Shown in pieces: positions 44,494 through 56,500 of a DNA stretch of 64,000 bases. The DNA comes from Saussurea involucrata (lineage: Eukaryota > Streptophyta > Magnoliopsida > Asterales > Asteraceae): positions 256,172,422 to 256,236,421 of the forward strand of contig CM066321.1 in the NCBI GenBank assembly GCA_033807775.1, given 5' to 3'. Under the pieces are notes generated by a model that saw only the letters and a list, made by a program, of their open reading frames with translations, was not told the origin of the DNA and ran no database searches. A program made the position numbers and the translations under genes. Every line of letters begins with the position of its first letter. Positions within the stretch are counted from its first letter, which is position 1.

Positions 44494-45464
44494 TGTTGGT
44501 CCCGAAAGGCCTATACAAGTTTGTAGAAGGGGGGGGGGGGGGGGGTTGAATACAAACACACTATTTTACTTTTCTAAATTGTTTATTGATAAATCATTAA
44601 CAATTTACAGCTTGTTGCGGAAACAAGATTAAGGATAAACCTAAATCTAAACAAGTTGGAACACTAAGGTTTCTTGCACTAAGAAAGATATGGAGATTAC
44701 TAATAAAATCCTATCTTGAGAGAGATTTGAACTTGTCCAGAGTTAGCAAGTTACTTCAAATGAAGTGAGTTCATCTCTTTATATACTGCATGCATTTAAT
44801 GTAATTCAGTATACACTTTACACATGTCATCAGCGGATTGGTTGCATGTCATTGACCTTGGTTGACAACCTTAGTAGCCGTAAAGATGAACAGTGTAGTA
44901 TCAGAGTGGTTGTACGATTTCAGATTTTCGGAGGTTCTTTTCTGACATTTCGTACGGTGGCGTGCAAGGGAGGTTAAGACAAAAGTACTTTGTACGGAGG
45001 ACTTCATGATCAGCTTTCGTTGATTCAGTGATTACCATTTACTATTCAGCGAATGATAAAGTTCAGCGATAGCTGAAGTCTTGTACTTGATACTTCACGT
45101 TGAGTGGACAAATCTGAGTCTTCGCTGATCCGCATCAGTTCATTAGTAGACTTGTCGCTGGTTCTTGAGCTTGATCTTCGACTTCAGCGTAGAACCTTTG
45201 TTGACGTGAAACTTGTCTTCAGGGATCATAAGTAAACAACTAACTTATCAGCGATCACCATAAGGACTGAACAGACTCAGAGCATTATGGTGAACAGTGT
45301 TCGCTGAATGTTTAATTTAAAGAGCGAGAGTTCCTATCAGCGGTACTGTAAGATCTTAGTATTTATCAGCGATAGTGAAACTCTGATACATATTGTTCAC
45401 CTACAATTTTTACTAAGTATTTAAGAGAGGGTCATTATCAAATCACTGAGGGTTTGGATCAACA
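44494..45464 (-). repeat. 5' LTR of B
   Basis: 971 bp, matching 32579-33539 except five substitutions and a G tract of about 17 bases at 44529-44545. TATA box (complement of TCTTTATATA) at 44776-44785. It is followed by the GAAAG target duplication. Confidence 0.95.
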
Positions 45465-45469
45465 GAAAG

Positions 45470-47337
45470 TTCCTTTTTCATTTTGCTTTATCTGAAGACC
45501 AAGGAAATATGTTAGCTCACCCATCATACTCATTTTATACTCTTCTTTCATTCTATCAGCGAAACGAGTACAAAGGTCAGGGTTAGTAGAACCAAATATA
45601 ATGTCATTAACATATATCTGAACAAGAATAATATGACCTTTTACTTTCCTGAAGAATAGAGTCTTATCGATTTTACCACGCTCAAATTGTTCAATATGGA
45701 GATAAGTAGAGAGAGTGGCATACCATGCACGAGGAGCTTGCTTTAAGCCATAAAGTGCCTTATCCAGTTTATAAACATAACCTGGACGCTTAGGATCTGG
45801 GAATCCTGGAGGTTGTTCTACATAGACTTCTTCATTCATCTTTCCATTTAGAAATGATGACTTAACATCCATCTAATATACTTTGAAGTCTTTGTGTACA
45901 GCGTATGCTAAGAATAGACGAATAGATTATAGTCTTGCTACTGGAGCAAATGTTTCGTCGTAATCTATGCCTTCCTCTTGTCTGTATCCCTGAGCAACAA
46001 GACGAGCCTTATTGCGGGTTACAGTTCCATGTTCGTCCAACTTGTTTCGATATACCCATTTAGTGTCTATCACTGTTTTGTCAGTTGGTCTTCGACCAAG
46101 TTTCTAAACTTTGTTTCTTTCGAATTCAGTCAGCTCTTCTTGCATGGCGCTGACCCAGTTTGGATCTTTGAGGGCATCATTTATTTTCTTTGGTTCAGTC
46201 AGAGAAATAAAGTTAAAAAAATAAACAAGTATTACCTGCACTTCGTCGAGTCTGAACACCAGCATTTGGATCACCAAGAATTTGATCAATTCGGTGATTT
46301 ACAGTCCATCGCTGAGCAGGAGCATAAGTCGCTGACTCAGATTGAACTGGAGGAGCTGAAGATGAAGCTTCAGCAACTTCTGGAATATCAGCCAAGAGAG
46401 GAGTAGGTGCAGATGTCATCTCATTCACTGATTGCTGAGAAGTAGATGGGATGTCTGAGACATTTGGTTCAGAAGCAGGTATAGTGTTTAAAGGAACTAC
46501 TGAGACCCATGATGTTTCAGCTTCACTATTCTGCATGTTTGGGATGATAGTAGGACTATCACCTTCAACTGTATGAGTATGAGAAGAGGGAATATTTTCT
46601 AAATCACCAAGATGAGAAAACATCCATTGATTCAGTTCTTCAGTATCAGCAGACGGTTTAGAGTTTGCTGAACGGGATTCGTCAAAAGTGACGTGAATAG
46701 TTTCTTCAACAGTTTGTCTTCTTCGATTGAAGACTCTGAAGGCTTTGGAGATTGAAGAATATCCAAGAAAGATTCCATCATCAACCTTAGGATCAAACTT
46801 TCCAAGGGCATCTTTGTTGTTCAGTATGAAACACTGACATCCAAAGATGTGAAGAAAGCTAATTGAAGGCTTTCTCCCATGAAAAAGTTCATAGGTTGTT
46901 TTATTAAATTTTTTGACTATCAGCGACCTGTTTTGCGTAAAACAAGCAGTGTTGCCAGCTTCTGCCCAAAACTGAGTAGGCAGGTGAGAATCGCTGAGCA
47001 TTGAACGTGCAGCTTCAATAATAGTTCTATTTCTTCTTTCAGCGACTCCGTTTTGTTGCGGTGTTCTCACTGAAGAAATGTTGTGAGAAATACCCTTACT
47101 CTCAAAGAATGAATCAAGAGAACTGTTTTTGAATTCAGTCCCATGATCACTCCTTATTGAGCGAACGGTCAAGTTGTTCAGGGTTTCCATCTTCCGAACA
47201 AAGGTAATGAGTTCTTCAGGGGTGTCACTCTTAGAACGGAGAAACATAACCCATGTATAGCGAGAGAATTCATCAACTATGACCAGCGTATATTTCTTTC
47301 CAGCGATGGATTGTTTGTTAACAGGGCCAAACAAATC
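45470..47337 (-). pseudogene. A pol: integrase core and proximal reverse transcriptase
   Basis: Integrase core from LFGPVNKQSIAGKKY (47337) with SDHGTEF and VAERRNRT, then the linker (GYSSISKAFRVFNRRR) and RT. Breaks: a frame change near 46213-46289, a stop at 46100-46110, and TAG for Gln just before MDVKSSFLNG at 45873. The catalytic box reads YVNDIIFG instead of YVDDIIFG. The frame is then interrupted at 45470 by B. Confidence 0.85.
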
Positions 47338-47916
47338 TGTAAGAACAGGATCTAATCTCACAATCAATATAGAAAGCAGTAATTGAGAAGTTGTATGATC
47401 AAGCCCAATTGTATTCAATGATGAACAGAAATACAGATCTATGAGAGAGAGAATCTCAAAGATTACAGAGAATGAATACAAAATTATACGGGAAAAATCA
47501 ATCAGTTAGCAACATAGAGCTAACTACTATTTATACTGCAACGGACATCTTAAAGCTACAGTACAAATAAGAAAGACTAATAAGAACATAACACGTGTCC
47601 TAATTAGTTTATAAAATACCAAGTAAAGTATCTTGTCATAAGTTCTGAACAGGTAGTTCAGAACTTCTGAACATTCTTCTGATAAAGCTTCTCAGATCTT
47701 CTGATTCTTTCTCTCATATCTCTGACTCCTCTACTCAGATCATCTGAGTCTTCTACTCAGACCATCTGACTCTTCTTATCAGACATCTGACTTCTCTTTC
47801 CACTGATCAATACTTCTGACTTCACAGTCAGACCTCTGACTTCTCTACTCAAAACATCTGAGTCCTCTTATCAGATCTTCAACACTTGGTTTATTGACAA
47901 AACTTCAGATCTAACA
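47338..47916 (-). repeat. 3' LTR of C
   Basis: TGTAAGAACAGG to CAGATCTAACA, 579 bp. TATA box (GTATAAATAG on the minus strand) at 47527-47536. The 47640-47890 part contains about 19 TCTGA or TCAGA words. Confidence 0.95.
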
Positions 47917-47930
47917 ATCTCCCCCTTTTT
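47917..47930 (-). other. Polypurine tract of C
   Basis: The minus strand reads AAAAAGGGGGAGAT, one base after the TGA of the env-like ORF and next to the LTR start. Confidence 0.85.
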
Positions 47931-47931
47931 G

Positions 47932-50900
47932 TCAAATAAACTTAAACTTTGCATCATCCAGTTCTTTCAGAGCAGGAACAATCTTCTGAAGTAGCACATT
48001 TCTCAGATTAAGCCTTTTATCAATTTTGTCAATGATTTCTTGAATAATCTCAACTTGCTGATTGATTGCTTCTTGAATCATGTTTGCTTCCTTCACTTTC
48101 AGCATCTTTTTCTCCAAATTGTGCTTTATGATTCTTAAAGTTCCAGAACAGTATTTTGCGGTTTCCTTTGCTCTGAAGAAAATCTTTCCACTTTTGTTTT
48201 TCAAAAATACTCCCAACTCTGGATATTTGTGAACACTTCCAGTCTTTAACTTCTTTTTCTGTTCATGATCTGTGTTGGGATTTGCCAGATAAACACATGA
48301 CTTTTGGAGGTACAAAGCTATTTGAAAATCTGTGTAACAGTACCACCTTAAGATGTAGAACATGGCCTCAATTACCACACTTCTGGCCTTCCTTTCATTT
48401 CTGTCTTTGCTTGACTCTTTGAAGCATAGAAAGCTGTGTAATCTGTAGAAGTCAACTACTGATAGTTTCTCAAAATCTGCATCAGTAAAGTAATAAACCT
48501 TGCCATCTTCTCTCAGAACTTCAAAAGATAAGTACTCCATCTTTCTGAATTTCTTAACCCTCAACTCTCTGATTCCAGTGATTAAAAAATCTGAGTAAAC
48601 AGCTTGCTTTGTTTTGCCAAGACATCTTAATTTTTCAGCCAACCAGATCTGAGTCTCCTTAGGTCTATCATAATACACATCCAAGAATTGTACCTCTTTT
48701 GGTTTGAAGAACTCAGGTAAATCAAATTCAATAAAGTATCCATTTAGATCAATGGATATTTCATCTTCTTTTGGTTCAGACTGTTCAGCTTGATCAAAAC
48801 TAGTTATCTGCACATTCTGAGATATTGTGTTCTGCATTTCTTCAACTTCATCTGACAAAATTCCATTCACTTCATACTCAGCAGGGAACACAAAATCATT
48901 ATGTAGAATCTTTTTGGGATTCACCTCAGATAGCAACCATTCACTACTGTTTCTGATTTTTCTTTTAAGATCCAACCTCCTCTTCACACAGTTTATGCAT
49001 CTCTTCTTTAAACTCTCTTTTTCAGCATCCATACTTACTTCCATTCTAATCAACAACCAATTCAGAGTTGCATCACTGTACTTCACCAACTCTTTTAATC
49101 TGAACAATTCAAGCCTTTCGTGAACCATATATGTGAACCCTTCTGTCTCCATTCCTTCATTCACAAATCCCTTCACATGCAAATCAACTTCTGTTTTCTT
49201 TGTGGGAGAATTCAGATTACACTTTTCTTTTCTTTCTTCAATAGTCAACTGGAAGTCATACAAGTATATATTTCTGACATAAATACCCAGAAGTCTTCTG
49301 CATTCAATTTCTATCAAGGCTTCTTCAGTGCTAGCAAAGAACTTGACTAGAAAGATCTGATCATCAAGAGTCAATCTGTGAAAATCAAATGTAGACATGG
49401 AAACCTTTGTATTTCTTTCTTTCAGTACTTCCATTCTAACAAACATTAAATCATTGAATTCATCTTGTTGAAACATCAGAACTTTCTCGATTCTTTTCTG
49501 AATATGCAGTTTTGAGTCAGGAACTCTGAACCTGTTAGAAGCTTCTGAGTAGACCATCTGAGCTCTGTTATCCATAAAATCATCAATGTTACTTTCCAAA
49601 AGTTCATACTCTCCTTCTGTGTAGTAGAGATTATCATATATTTCCTCAGGAAAAATATCATCATGAAATTGTCTGGCTAATGGCACATCACTTAACTCTA
49701 GAATGAAATCACACACAGGTTCTTCTAGTCTTTGCAATTTAATCTTTGGAATCTCAATTGGTTTTCTGATGACATATTCAGAAGGCATAAAGAAGTCTTT
49801 CACTTTCACATACTCTTCTTCTGTATTTAACTCATCACAAAAGTTAAACCTAAAATCATCTTTAAAATCCTGAGTATAATTCACAGTTCTGTCTTCTTCT
49901 CCCATTAGATCAATGGGTCTTATCACTTTTATCCCTTTATGAATTTTCTGAACACTCAAAGCTCTGACTACTTCATTATGCATTCTTCTGATCAATTCTT
50001 CATTCAACCTCCTTTCTTCTGATTCAGACTTCATTGCCCTTTCTCTGTTATAAACCACAATATCTGTACACCTGTTTACCACTGTACTTTCCACTATTTC
50101 TTCTATTCTCAAATCAGATTCCTCAATAGCTACAGTTTCATCTGAGTTTCCTTCCATCTCAGTATCCAAGTTCAATTCCTCTGTTTTATCTGATTCATTA
50201 CTATCAATACTTCCCAACTCCATTTCCTCTGTATCTGAGCTATCAATCTGAACTATCTGAGTTATTGCCTTTAAATTTTTCTGTATCTGATCTTCTGAAC
50301 TTTTTGTACTAGCTAATTGCATATCTGCCATCTCAAAATCTTCTATGCCAATATCATCATCAGAACTTAACCTTTGTCTTTTCTCCCCCTTTTGATGATC
50401 ATGAGGATCATTATCATCAAACTTTCTTTTTAAGTTCTGATTAAAAGCAACTTCAGGTTCAGCTTCTGCAATAGGAACAGGATCAAGAGGCTTTGAGGTA
50501 GAAGCCAAAGATACACTTAGTGCTTTCAGTATAGATTCTTGCATACCTTGCATCTGTTTTAACATATCTTTTTGAAAACCAGACATTATATCCACGATCT
50601 CCTTTTTGTGAGAATCCAAGGATTTCTTTACATCATCTACCTTGGTTTCAACAGAAATCAACTTTTTCTCCAACACAACTTTCAAATCTGATACTTCATC
50701 ATTCAAATCCTCCACCCTCTTCTCCAAATTTTCTACTTTTTCCCCCATCTCCTTGTTTTGTTTCTGAATCTTTTCAAATTCAGAAGTTTCTAACAGTGAA
50801 CCTGAACCAACAGATGGTCCAGTTTTCATGTGCCCAGAGGGCTCATGGCCTGTAGATAACACACAGTCATCTTGTACAACAGATGCACGTTTGAATGAGG

Positions 50901-52608
50901 CTTTTGTAATGTTCACCTCACCAGGACTTCCATCCAATCCTCGACACCCAACATTAGGTATGTCTATGAATGTTGTTTCAGGAATACGAAATTCCTGATT
51001 TGTGCAAGTGTCGAAAAGAATTTCAGGCTCAATATGAATAGGACTGTGGTATTCAGACTCAATGTGTTGAAAAATAAATTGGGATTTATCACCTCCCTCC
51101 AAATGAGTTTGGGATGGTTCCCCGGATTTGTGTGAAACAGTAGCATGTTGAAATGCTTCTGAGTGGGTATGGATGGGTTGTTCAAGATCCACCACTAGGT
51201 CCATGGTGTTTGTTTCAATATTGGACACCAAGAGATGTGAACCAATAGCATTTGTGGTTACCTGGTCAAGATTAGCTGGTTCAGAGGCATCTATTTCTGT
51301 TTGAACCTCTGTTGACAATCTCTCATCCTCATCACTCTCATTCTGTTTTTCCTCACCAAATCTAACCAAGCTCTCTGAATTTTCCCCCTCAAGTCTCTCA
51401 GAATGTTCACCCATCTGAACATCCTCCCCCTCTCTAATTCGACTAGACCCCTCACCTCTCTTCTCAGGTTGGTCCTCTTGGGTAGGGATTTGAGGTAATT
51501 CAATTCCCATAGAGGTGCAATAAGCTTTTAAAATCTCACTCTCCCTTGGAATATAGCTCCTAAGTGATTTTGGCAATAGTTTATGATTAGGATAGTTTTC
51601 AAGTCTTGTTACTGAGGTCATCTTACCTAAATAAAATGTAGGACCATGCTCTTCATTTGTTCTTCTTGAGATTGTTCTGTTTTCCTGCATGGCATACCAA
51701 ATAACAATTTGCCAGTATCTTATGTAGGGAATGTATGTCAGTGGAGCATCCTTTGTTTTCTTCTGAATTTCTTTCTGATTCTTCTCAAATGTATTCTTCA
51801 TATCTTCCCAAAGTATTAAAGTATAGTCATAATGCCTATTCTTCACTAAACCCTGAAATATCTGAAGAATTTGTTTAGAACCTTGATCAGCAGAACTATT
51901 CTTCCCTGACAAACATTTATTTACCACATGAAAGAAGCAAGCCCAAATAGGTGGTAATTTGTTTCTTCTGAACAAACTGAGAGTCCTCAATCCTTCATTG
52001 TATCCCAACTTCATAAACTCTGCTATTAATTCCTCTGTTAAGGGTAAATCCTCAAAATCTGTTCTTCTTTGTACATCATCTTTCTCTGGTAGATTCAGCA
52101 TTTCTCTTAGTGCAGAGATAGATAAGACAAATGTCACTCCTCCAATTTCAGACACAAACTTATTATCTTCTAACCTAAGATGTTTCCACCATTGTTGTAT
52201 GTACTGAACAGGCACATTTTTACTTCTTGTAAACCATTTTCTGTACGGATGATGTTTGAATAACTCCATGATAATTCTGTGTTCAGGCTTAAAACGACTT
52301 TCCTCAAACAATATAACACAGTTATTTTCAGATAATTTCAACCATTCACTCTCAGGAACAACTCTTTCCACTAGAATAGATCTATCTGACATAATAGAAC
52401 CTGCAGCACTCTGTTCATGTTCAATATTAACGTTTACCTCATCCGCATTTCCGTCAGATTCATCCATTTGTTCATCTTCTTCATCATTTCTTATTGCCCC
52501 TTCCTCTGCAACTCTATTTTGTACTTCATCATTTTCCGAATCGGATGAATCCATTATCGATTTTGTAGAATGTAGAGAAATTGGACCACTTCTTCGTATT
52601 TCAGACAT
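47932..52608 (-). CDS. C env-like accessory protein (1558 aa)
   Basis: ATG at 52608 (MSEIRRSGPISLHS) to TGA at 47932, unbroken. An acidic N-terminus is followed by a globular domain at about residues 80-360 with VQYIQQWWKHLRL, ISALREMLNLP, FFHVVNKCLSGKNSSADQ and YIPYIRYWQIV. These line up with the N-terminal motifs of the A and B accessory ORFs. A coiled coil lies at about 606-705 (EKVENLEKRVEDLNDEV) and a basic cluster near 727-750 (LKRKFDD, GEKRQR), which may be a nuclear signal. The C-terminal half is Glu/Asp-rich and then mixed. I see no signal peptide or clear membrane span, so the name env-like is positional only. Confidence 0.85.
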   Translation of the reverse strand: MSEIRRSGPISLHSTKSIMDSSDSENDEVQNRVAEEGAIRNDEEDEQMDESDGNADEVNVNIEHEQSAAGSIMSDRSILVERVVPESEWLKLSENNCVILFEESRFKPEHRIIMELFKHHPYRKWFTRSKNVPVQYIQQWWKHLRLEDNKFVSEIGGVTFVLSISALREMLNLPEKDDVQRRTDFEDLPLTEELIAEFMKLGYNEGLRTLSLFRRNKLPPIWACFFHVVNKCLSGKNSSADQGSKQILQIFQGLVKNRHYDYTLILWEDMKNTFEKNQKEIQKKTKDAPLTYIPYIRYWQIVIWYAMQENRTISRRTNEEHGPTFYLGKMTSVTRLENYPNHKLLPKSLRSYIPRESEILKAYCTSMGIELPQIPTQEDQPEKRGEGSSRIREGEDVQMGEHSERLEGENSESLVRFGEEKQNESDEDERLSTEVQTEIDASEPANLDQVTTNAIGSHLLVSNIETNTMDLVVDLEQPIHTHSEAFQHATVSHKSGEPSQTHLEGGDKSQFIFQHIESEYHSPIHIEPEILFDTCTNQEFRIPETTFIDIPNVGCRGLDGSPGEVNITKASFKRASVVQDDCVLSTGHEPSGHMKTGPSVGSGSLLETSEFEKIQKQNKEMGEKVENLEKRVEDLNDEVSDLKVVLEKKLISVETKVDDVKKSLDSHKKEIVDIMSGFQKDMLKQMQGMQESILKALSVSLASTSKPLDPVPIAEAEPEVAFNQNLKRKFDDNDPHDHQKGEKRQRLSSDDDIGIEDFEMADMQLASTKSSEDQIQKNLKAITQIVQIDSSDTEEMELGSIDSNESDKTEELNLDTEMEGNSDETVAIEESDLRIEEIVESTVVNRCTDIVVYNRERAMKSESEERRLNEELIRRMHNEVVRALSVQKIHKGIKVIRPIDLMGEEDRTVNYTQDFKDDFRFNFCDELNTEEEYVKVKDFFMPSEYVIRKPIEIPKIKLQRLEEPVCDFILELSDVPLARQFHDDIFPEEIYDNLYYTEGEYELLESNIDDFMDNRAQMVYSEASNRFRVPDSKLHIQKRIEKVLMFQQDEFNDLMFVRMEVLKERNTKVSMSTFDFHRLTLDDQIFLVKFFASTEEALIEIECRRLLGIYVRNIYLYDFQLTIEERKEKCNLNSPTKKTEVDLHVKGFVNEGMETEGFTYMVHERLELFRLKELVKYSDATLNWLLIRMEVSMDAEKESLKKRCINCVKRRLDLKRKIRNSSEWLLSEVNPKKILHNDFVFPAEYEVNGILSDEVEEMQNTISQNVQITSFDQAEQSEPKEDEISIDLNGYFIEFDLPEFFKPKEVQFLDVYYDRPKETQIWLAEKLRCLGKTKQAVYSDFLITGIRELRVKKFRKMEYLSFEVLREDGKVYYFTDADFEKLSVVDFYRLHSFLCFKESSKDRNERKARSVVIEAMFYILRWYCYTDFQIALYLQKSCVYLANPNTDHEQKKKLKTGSVHKYPELGVFLKNKSGKIFFRAKETAKYCSGTLRIIKHNLEKKMLKVKEANMIQEAINQQVEIIQEIIDKIDKRLNLRNVLLQKIVPALKELDDAKFKFI

Positions 52609-52619
52609 GATTTAAGAAG

Positions 52620-52880
52620 AAAAACAGATTCAAAGAACTCTGGATTTGATTCGTATCTCACGTTTCGCTCTGGAATTTGAAAGAAATTTGAAATAGGGAT
52701 TTTAAGACCTATTTAAAATCTGCGAAGTTGAAAGGTTTAACGGAAAAGCGAAATCAATGTTATAACGGAGTCAACACATGTGAAATACCACAAAAGATTT
52801 AAATGAAATGCGTGGCATTGTCAAACAAATATGAAGCTGACACGTGTTAGTGGATAGAATTTTGACTCAAGTCAAAGATC
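52620..52880 (-). promoter_or_regulatory. Candidate internal promoter of the C env-like ORF
   Basis: Upstream of the ATG on the minus strand: an inverted pair of W-box-like cores (TTGAC at 52862-52866 and GTCAA at 52871-52875), CACGTG at 52841-52846 and a weak TATA-like TTTAAATAG at 52709-52717, about 100 bases before the ATG. It is less convincing than the A/B promoter, and only the CACGTG and TATA positions are shared. Confidence 0.35.
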
Positions 52881-53402
52881 TGAATAACACGCACAGATGT
52901 TCTGATTCCATGACTCAGAAGAATTTTGCCTTGTAACCAAAATGTCATTTAAAATCAACTTCTGACCAATATAAAACATTTTGATTATTCAGAAGAGGTT
53001 TGAACAAATAGAAGCACTTTTTATCATCAAAACTCTGTTCATATTATGATGATGTAAAAAGGATCATTTAAAATCTTATATCTGAATATGAAAAGTTTTT
53101 AATTCAGATATAGTTTGAATAACAAAAAAAAATTTATCATTAAAAGCTTGTTGTTAGAATGATTAGCGATAAGAAATGAAAACAAATCTTTTAAGCATCA
53201 CAAAATGATTTCCAAAAGAATTTTGATGCTCCCCCTTTACTTGAGCATGCATTTGACTATTAATGATACATAAAGATGAGATAAAAAGATAATAGAAGCA
53301 TAATCCTAACAGTTGAAGTTATTTGTATTTCTCAAAAATAAATTTTTGAAAGTTAGATTGCTGAAGTATCGACTCAGAATCTCTGACCTTAAGATTCAGA
53401 GG

Positions 53403-53520
53403 TTCTGATCTCAAGACTCAGAAGTTCTGAACTCAAGACTCAGAAGTTCTGAACTCAAGACTCAGAAGTTCTGAACTCAAGACTCAGAAGTTCTGAACTC
53501 AAGACTCAGAAGTTCTGAAT
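53403..53520. repeat. 22-bp tandem repeat in the C pol/env gap
   Basis: Five copies of TTCTGAACTCAAGACTCAGAAG (first copy with one change), followed by a partial TTCTGAAT. The junctions create near-palindromic CAGAAGTTCTG. There are no spacers between units. Confidence 0.95.
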
Positions 53521-53577
53521 ACACTACTCATACAAGTTTACTTAGAAAAATTTAGCATTTTTAAGAAAAAAATATTT

Positions 53578-56500
53578 TCAATTAGGCAGATTAAGCATTC
53601 CTATTTTACATATGAGAAAAGAAAACCTTTTGTGATCAAGCGGCTTTGTGAACAAGTCAGCCAATTGATACTTTGTATGCACAAAGTGCATCTCTATGGT
53701 TCCTTTTTCCACATAGTCCTTTATAAAATGATACCTCACATCTATATGCTTAGTCTTCGAATGTTGAACAGGGTTCTGAGTAATAGCAATTGCACTTTCT
53801 GAGTCACAATAGATGGGAATCTTGTTAAGCTGATATCCATAGTCCATGAGTTGTGTTCTCATCCACAATGTTTGAGAGCATGAAGCAGCAGCAGCAACAT
53901 ACTCTGCTTCAGCAGTTGAAGTGGATACACAGTTCTGCTTCTTTGATGCCCAACTCACTATTTTATCTCCCAAAAAGTGACAAGCACCAGATGTACTCTT
54001 TCTGTCCAACCTACTTCCTGCATGATCAGCATCAGTGAAAGCAGTCAATTTGAAGTCAGTTTCTTTTGGATACCATAAACCTAGATCAGGTGTTCCTTTG
54101 AGATATCTTAAAATCCTTTTGACAGCCAACATATGTGATTCTTTCGGGTTAGATTGAAATCTAGCACAGAAACAGGTAGAAAACATGATATCTGGTCTAC
54201 TTGCAGTCAAATAAAGTAATGATCCAATCATGCCTCTATAAAGTTTGATATCTGCTGAAACACCTTTGAGATCAGCATCTAACTTTATGTTAGTTGCCAT
54301 AGGTGTTCTCATAGAAGCACAATCAGACATTTTGAACTTTTTCAGAATATCTCTGACATATTTTCCTTGATTTATAAAAATACCTTTTGGTAGTTGTTTG
54401 ACTTGAAGACCAAGGAAAAAATTCAGTTCACCCATCATGCTCATTTCAAATTCAGATGACATGATTTTTGAAAAATTATCACATAATTCTGGACTGGTAG
54501 AACCAAATATTATGTCATCAACATAAATCTGAATCAGAATCAAATCATCACCCTATTTCTTTAAAAATAAAGTTGTGTCAATCTTACCTTTCTTGAATCC
54601 TGAACCTAACAGGTGTTTAGTAAGAGTGTCATACCAGGCTCGTGGTGCTTGTTTTAGACCATATAAAGCTTTGTCTAAAATATAAACATGATCAGGGAAT
54701 TCTGGATCAACAAAACCTTCAGGTTGATGGACATACACCTCTTCATTAAGTTTGCCATTTAGAAAGGCTGATTTGACATCCATTTGATACACCTTGAAGT
54801 TTTTATGTGCAGCATAGGCTAAAAATATTCGGATTGCCTCTATTCTTGCCACTGGTGCAAATGTCTCATCATAATCAATTCCCTCTTGTTGACAGTATCC
54901 CTTAGCAACCAATCTTGCCTTGTTTCTGATGACAACACCTGATTCATCCTTTTTGTTTCTGAACACCCATTTAGTTCCAATAATAGATTTACCTTCAGGC
55001 TTTGGGATGAGTCTCCAGACTTTATTTCTTTCAAATTGAAGCAATTCCTCTTGCATTGCTGAAATCCAGTCTGGATCCTCTAACGCTTCATTAGCTTTCT
55101 TTGGTTCAATTACACTCAAGAAACCAGCAAACATTGCTTCATTTGCTGTAGCTGATCTGGTTTTTACTCCTGCTGAAGGATCACCTATTACTTGATGAAT
55201 AGGATGATTTTTAGTCCATTTATTTGCACTAGGAAGTACATCAATCTCTGAATAATTGTTGTTTGTATCATTCTCATCAATGATTGCTTGTAATTCTGAA
55301 CTGTCCCCTTGTTCTGATGTATGAATAGAAGTCATATCCAAGTTTGGGTTCTGATTAATGAAGTCAGAATTCTGAGTGACTTGTTCAGAGTTCTGAGTAC
55401 AAGAATCAGAATTCTGATTACAAGGTTCAGAATTTTCACCACTTGTATGTATTAGATTTGGACATTCCTCTGATGGACCTTTGTCAGAAATTACAGTTGA
55501 TTGGACTATTTCTGGAGTCTTATTTTTCATCTCTTTGACCATCTTTGGGTTTTCATATTCTGCATAAGAATCAGAAATTAGTTCACTAAAAGCATCCTTA
55601 AACAGTAAATTGAGTTCTGAACAAATAGGATTAGAATCTGTATCAGAAGTCAATTTTGTCTTGTTCAGCATGAGTTCTGAACTGTCTTGTTCAGAAGTCC
55701 GTATTCTGGCTTCATCAAAAGTTACATTTATGCTCTCCATCATCCTCTTGGTTCTTCTATTGTAGATTCTGAATGCTTTGGAAGTTAAAGAATAACCCAC
55801 AAAGTATCCTTCATCTGCCTTTTTATCGAATTTGGCAAGATTTTCTCTGTCTCTGAGAACATAGCACCTGCAACCAAAAACATGAAAGAATTTTATTAAT
55901 GGTTTTCTTTTATTTATCAGTTCATAAGCAGTCTTATTTAATCTCTTATTGATTAAAGTTCTATTTTGTGTAAAACAAGCAGTTGCAATTGCTTCAGCCC
56001 ATAGGAAAGTAGGAAGATTTGCATAAGCCATCATTGTTCTCGCAGCTTCAACTAGAGTTATATTCTTCCTTTCAACAACACCATTTTGTTGAGGAGTTCT
56101 GACAGCAGAAAAATTGTGAGAAATCCCAGAACTTTCTAAAAAATTCTGAAGAGTCTCATTTCTGAACTCTGTTCCATTATCACTTCTGATTTTCTGAACT
56201 TGAAGTTGTAAGAGAACTTGAATCCTTTTGATAAAATTTATCAATGTAGTAGCAGCTTCTGACTTAGCTCTTAGGAACTCAACCCATGTGTATCTGGAGA
56301 ATTCATCAACAATCACAAGCATATATTTCTTTCCTCCCATAGATTGAACTGAAATTGGACCACAAAGATCAGTATGAATCATTTCTAATGGTGCTTTGCA
56401 AGATGAGTCCATTTTTAATTTGTGAGAACTCTTTTTCATCTTGCCCATTTCACAAGCTGAGCATAATGATTCTTTTTCAAATTTAAGTTTTGGTAAGCCT

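Larger units (their letters stand above)
32579..45464 (-). mobile_element. Element B: near full-length SIRE-like copia element inserted in A
   Basis: 12,886 bp bounded by LTRs of 961 and 971 bp. The target duplication GAAAG is perfect (32574-32578 and 45465-45469) and the host RT frame resumes on both sides. Internal order on the minus strand: PBS, gag, pol, pol/env gap with candidate promoter and intron, env-like ORF, PPT. The LTRs differ by five substitutions outside a G tract, about 0.5 percent, so insertion is young. B is inactivated by a few small indels in pol and env. Confidence 0.95.

Noticed and set aside
47932..52608. The 1558-aa ORF as a host gene
   Set aside because: It lies between the pol of C and its polypurine tract inside an LTR pair with target duplication, the usual place of the SIRE env-like ORF.
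53403..53520. CRISPR-like array
   Set aside because: Units are directly adjacent without spacers, the genome is a plant's, and the unit is the local TCAGA/TCTGA word.
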